This document shows positions 5,814 to 7,713 of a stretch of 7,713 bases of DNA, piece by piece. Source of the stretch: Clostridiales bacterium (lineage in GTDB: Bacteria; Bacillota; Clostridia; Saccharofermentanales; UBA5734); contig SLHU01000246.1 of NCBI GenBank assembly GCA_007135995.1, positions 1-7,713 of the forward strand. The letters run 5' to 3'. The notes beneath the pieces are model-generated. The model saw nothing but the letters and a program-made list of their open reading frames with translations. It was not told the origin of the DNA and made no database searches. The position numbers and the translations under genes are program-made. Position 1 is the first letter of the stretch. Each line of letters begins with the position of its first letter.

Positions 5814-7490
5814 TTAAAGTTTAAGATTGAGGATAGATTTAATTTGCGTCTCAGAAAGGAGGAGATTAGTCAGCGGCAGATTGAATAAGTCCGAAAGATC
5901 GCTCATGAGCTTAGAAGCAGGCGTTAGATTAAGGTATTTGCTGTCCGTTTTGGCGACTTTGAAATGTTTCATAGCTTTAAAAATTTGCGAAGCAGGATAT
6001 AGATCATCCAGGAGCTTAAACTGCAGGATTCTTTGCAAAAGCACCGCCAGATAACAGATAAGAAAATGCCCTTTTATACTGTCTTCTTTCTGCAAAAAGA
6101 CCGGTCGCATATCAAGATCGGACTTCATAATTCTAAAGGATTCCTCAATACGCCACAGATGGCGATAGGTGGTGTATATATCCTGGTCTGTCATATCCGT
6201 CTCAGACGTAACAAGCAGATTATACCCTGCAAACAGTAAGTCTTTATCAATCGCTGCCTGGTTGATACTGACCGTCGCCTTTTTGCCTTTGGTATCAGTG
6301 AAGTTGACATATTTACCCACTTCGCCATAGTCGTTTTTCTTAGCTTGCGATACGGTCAGCGCCCTGGCTTTTTCGACCATTCTGTTAATTTCAAAGCACT
6401 TCTTATGGGCAAGATCCGGATTATAGGTCAAAAGCCTTTTTTCTGTCAGCTGGACCGTTATTTTTTTGCCTTCATGTTCGACCGTATATGGGAACTTGTC
6501 TATACATGATTTATAACGATATAAAACGTTACCCTTTTTGTCTTTGACCTCTTTATAATCCTCATCGAGCAACACCCAGACTTTTTCTTTTTCAGAAAGT
6601 CCTTTAACCGATTTTGAAAACAGATATCCATCGCCGTTGGCTTTAGAAAAAGCCACGTTCTGAGCACAATTAAGTCCCTTATCCGCCACGTGGATTGTCT
6701 TGCCGGTAATATTGTTTTGTTTTTTCAAATCACGAATGACATGTCTCAGCACAGGTTTTTCAGATTCATTACCCGGATAGATCTTCATGCCAATGGGTAT
6801 CTGATGACTGTCAAGTAAAAGACCAAGCCCCACAATCGGTGATTTCTGATTTTCCTTACTGGGACCTTTCATTCTAAAATCATCTTCTCTGTCTATCTCA
6901 AAATAGAAATTCGTACAGTCAAAATACGTCTTGGATGTATCAAGACCAAATACATCTTGAACCTGCACGGTAAATAACTCGACAAATTTCTCATAGTTGC
7001 TGCCCAGAAAAGCAAGCCCGTCCAGTAGCTGGTCATAAGAATAGTCACAGGGCTGATAAAGGTTTGGTAACACTTCGTGAAAAGTCTTACTCTTGCTGCA
7101 TGGCTGAACACTTCTTGCGTAGACAAGTGAAGATAATAAACTGTATAGGTCAAACTCAAACTGATTCGTCAGCTTAAAATAATCGACATATTTTTTGATC
7201 TTCAGCTTATCCATAATACCTTTTAAGGCAAAATAGCCAAGATAAAGCATCGGTGACTTGTCCGATATTTGTAAAACACCTTCATCCTTTTTCGCCTTGT
7301 TAAGTGCATCAACTTCCTTTTGGAAATGAGCGATAGGATCACTCATCCCGTTTTTCATATGCGTCTCAACAGACCCTAACGATTGATAGCACTTATGAGC
7401 CGTCCCTTTTTTATCATGCTGATAAAAACTCTCATAGATCGCCAGATACGTCCTGTTTTTAAGCTTGGTCTTTTTGAGAAAATATGCCAT
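5814..7490 (-). CDS. IS1634-like family DDE transposase
   Basis: A 558-residue transposase with an RNase H-like DDE fold catalysing cut-and-paste or related DNA transposition. The catalytic candidates are Asp191 in TYFDCTNFYFE, Asp270 in HVADKGLN, and Glu449 in YRHLWRIEESFRIMK. The last block follows the IS4 superfamily Y-x6-E-x6-K signature (Tyr442, Glu449, Lys456), with Leu445 where classic IS4 members carry Arg. Between the second Asp and the Glu lies a long insert (about 275-440), as is usual in this group. The start at 7490 is chosen because GGAGG (complement of 7497-7501) lies six bases upstream and MAYFLKK is a typical N-terminus. A 22-residue in-frame upstream extension begins within the promoter region and is rejected. 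The frame is full length with no frameshift, so the element may be active. It is transcribed convergently toward argH. Confidence 0.93.
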   Translation of the reverse strand: MAYFLKKTKLKNRTYLAIYESFYQHDKKGTAHKCYQSLGSVETHMKNGMSDPIAHFQKEVDALNKAKKDEGVLQISDKSPMLYLGYFALKGIMDKLKIKKYVDYFKLTNQFEFDLYSLLSSLVYARSVQPCSKSKTFHEVLPNLYQPCDYSYDQLLDGLAFLGSNYEKFVELFTVQVQDVFGLDTSKTYFDCTNFYFEIDREDDFRMKGPSKENQKSPIVGLGLLLDSHQIPIGMKIYPGNESEKPVLRHVIRDLKKQNNITGKTIHVADKGLNCAQNVAFSKANGDGYLFSKSVKGLSEKEKVWVLLDEDYKEVKDKKGNVLYRYKSCIDKFPYTVEHEGKKITVQLTEKRLLTYNPDLAHKKCFEINRMVEKARALTVSQAKKNDYGEVGKYVNFTDTKGKKATVSINQAAIDKDLLFAGYNLLVTSETDMTDQDIYTTYRHLWRIEESFRIMKSDLDMRPVFLQKEDSIKGHFLICYLAVLLQRILQFKLLDDLYPASQIFKAMKHFKVAKTDSKYLNLTPASKLMSDLSDLFNLPLTNLLLSETQIKSILNLKL

Positions 7491-7527
7491 AAAACACCTC
7501 CGCAAAGCTAGCACCACTAACACCATT

Positions 7528-7556
7528 ATTATATCACACAGAAAATATTTTTGCAA
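7528..7556 (-). promoter_or_regulatory. Transposase promoter
   Basis: Reading the minus strand, TTGCAA (7556-7551) is followed after exactly 17 bases by TATAAT (7533-7528). The expected start is near 7521, about 30 bases before the transposase ATG. The -10 is perfect and the -35 matches four of six bases. Confidence 0.7.
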
Positions 7557-7570
7557 GCTTTTTCGACAAC

Positions 7571-7594
7571 AAAAAAAGCCCCATTTTGGGGCTT
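7571..7594 (-). terminator. Inward-facing intrinsic terminator upstream of the transposase
   Basis: On the minus strand AAGCCCC (7594-7588) pairs with GGGGCTT (7582-7576) around a five-base loop, followed by a run of T residues (complement of the A run from 7571). It would stop transcripts entering from the right before they reach the transposase gene. Together with the terminator at 5768 it leaves the transposase insulated on both sides. Confidence 0.75.
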
Positions 7595-7713
7595 CTGCAT
7601 GGTTTTCGTATTCAATTTGCTCCTAATGATTTATGGTGTTAACTTCGAAAGACGGGTATTGAGACATGCTTGGGGCACCTACCTTTCCGGACTATTCTAT
7701 CACAGATCTCAGA
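7595..7713. other. Right flank, no recognisable gene
   Basis: On the plus strand a frame opens at ATG 7599 and stays open to the window end (38 codons, beginning MVFVFNLLLMIYGVNFERR). It has only a GGGG at 7588-7591 as possible ribosome binding site and resembles no protein I can name. I see no promoter or RNA. It may be the outer part of the insertion sequence or the neighbouring chromosome. Confidence 0.25.

Larger units (their letters stand above)
5797..7570 (-). mobile_element. IS1634-like insertion sequence (IS4 superfamily), ends not defined
   Basis: Minimum extent of an insertion sequence inferred from its single intact transposase and its promoter. The DNA is clearly more AT-rich than argGH and the TPR gene, consistent with transfer. 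The ends are uncertain. The left side carries TGTCGGATGAAAAAAG (5799-5814); the right side, read on the minus strand, has TGTCGAAAAAGC (7566-7555), similar only if three or four bases are gapped. This may be a degenerate terminal repeat but is not proof. I found no convincing target duplication; from the literature, IS1634 itself is known for unusually long and variable duplications, so the partner copy could lie outside the window. Confidence 0.6.

Noticed and set aside
7491..7556. 22-residue N-terminal extension of the transposase (MQKYFLCDII...)
   Set aside because: It begins upstream of the mapped-looking -10 box and within the -35, so it could not be transcribed from that promoter; GGAGG supports the start at 7490.

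Overview
The window looks like chromosomal DNA of a bacterium, most likely a Firmicute of intermediate GC. This is inferred from four things: strong AGGAGG-type ribosome binding sites, a DUF711/UPF0210 gene, the form of the ArgG protein, and an IS1634-like (IS4 superfamily) transposase of the kind common in anaerobic Firmicutes. Negativicutes or Clostridia would fit, but the genus cannot be read from the sequence. The window opens exactly on a BamHI site (GGATCC), so the left edge may be a cloning boundary.

Layout: (i) 1-497 is the C-terminal third of a DUF711/PFL-family protein. It is followed after two bases by a 587-residue cytoplasmic TPR protein (500-2263); the two are almost certainly co-transcribed. 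(ii) 2264-2723 is a long control region for argG. It has a consensus sigma-70 promoter (TTGACA-17-TATAAT), a good candidate ARG box upstream of it, and an AT-rich palindrome touching the argG ribosome binding site. (iii) argG (2724-3929) and argH (4246-5631) encode the last two enzymes of arginine biosynthesis, citrulline + aspartate to argininosuccinate and then to arginine + fumarate. They are separated by 316 bp holding a 17-bp tandem repeat array, a bulged hairpin and a strong intrinsic terminator, so argH is either attenuated or transcribed separately. (iv) 5632-5813 holds an orphan promoter flanked by two GTAAC-type operator-like sites and ends in an intrinsic terminator. (v) 5814-7490 on the minus strand is an intact 558-residue IS1634-like transposase with its own promoter, in visibly more AT-rich DNA. 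It is preceded by an inward-facing terminator. 7595-7713 holds no recognisable gene.

The genes themselves belong to known families. No clearly new system such as a defence island, CRISPR array or novel RNA could be established. The least explained elements are the argG-argH intergenic repeat array, whose phase begins inside the last codons of argG, the orphan regulated promoter beside the insertion sequence, and the uncharacterised DUF711-TPR pair.
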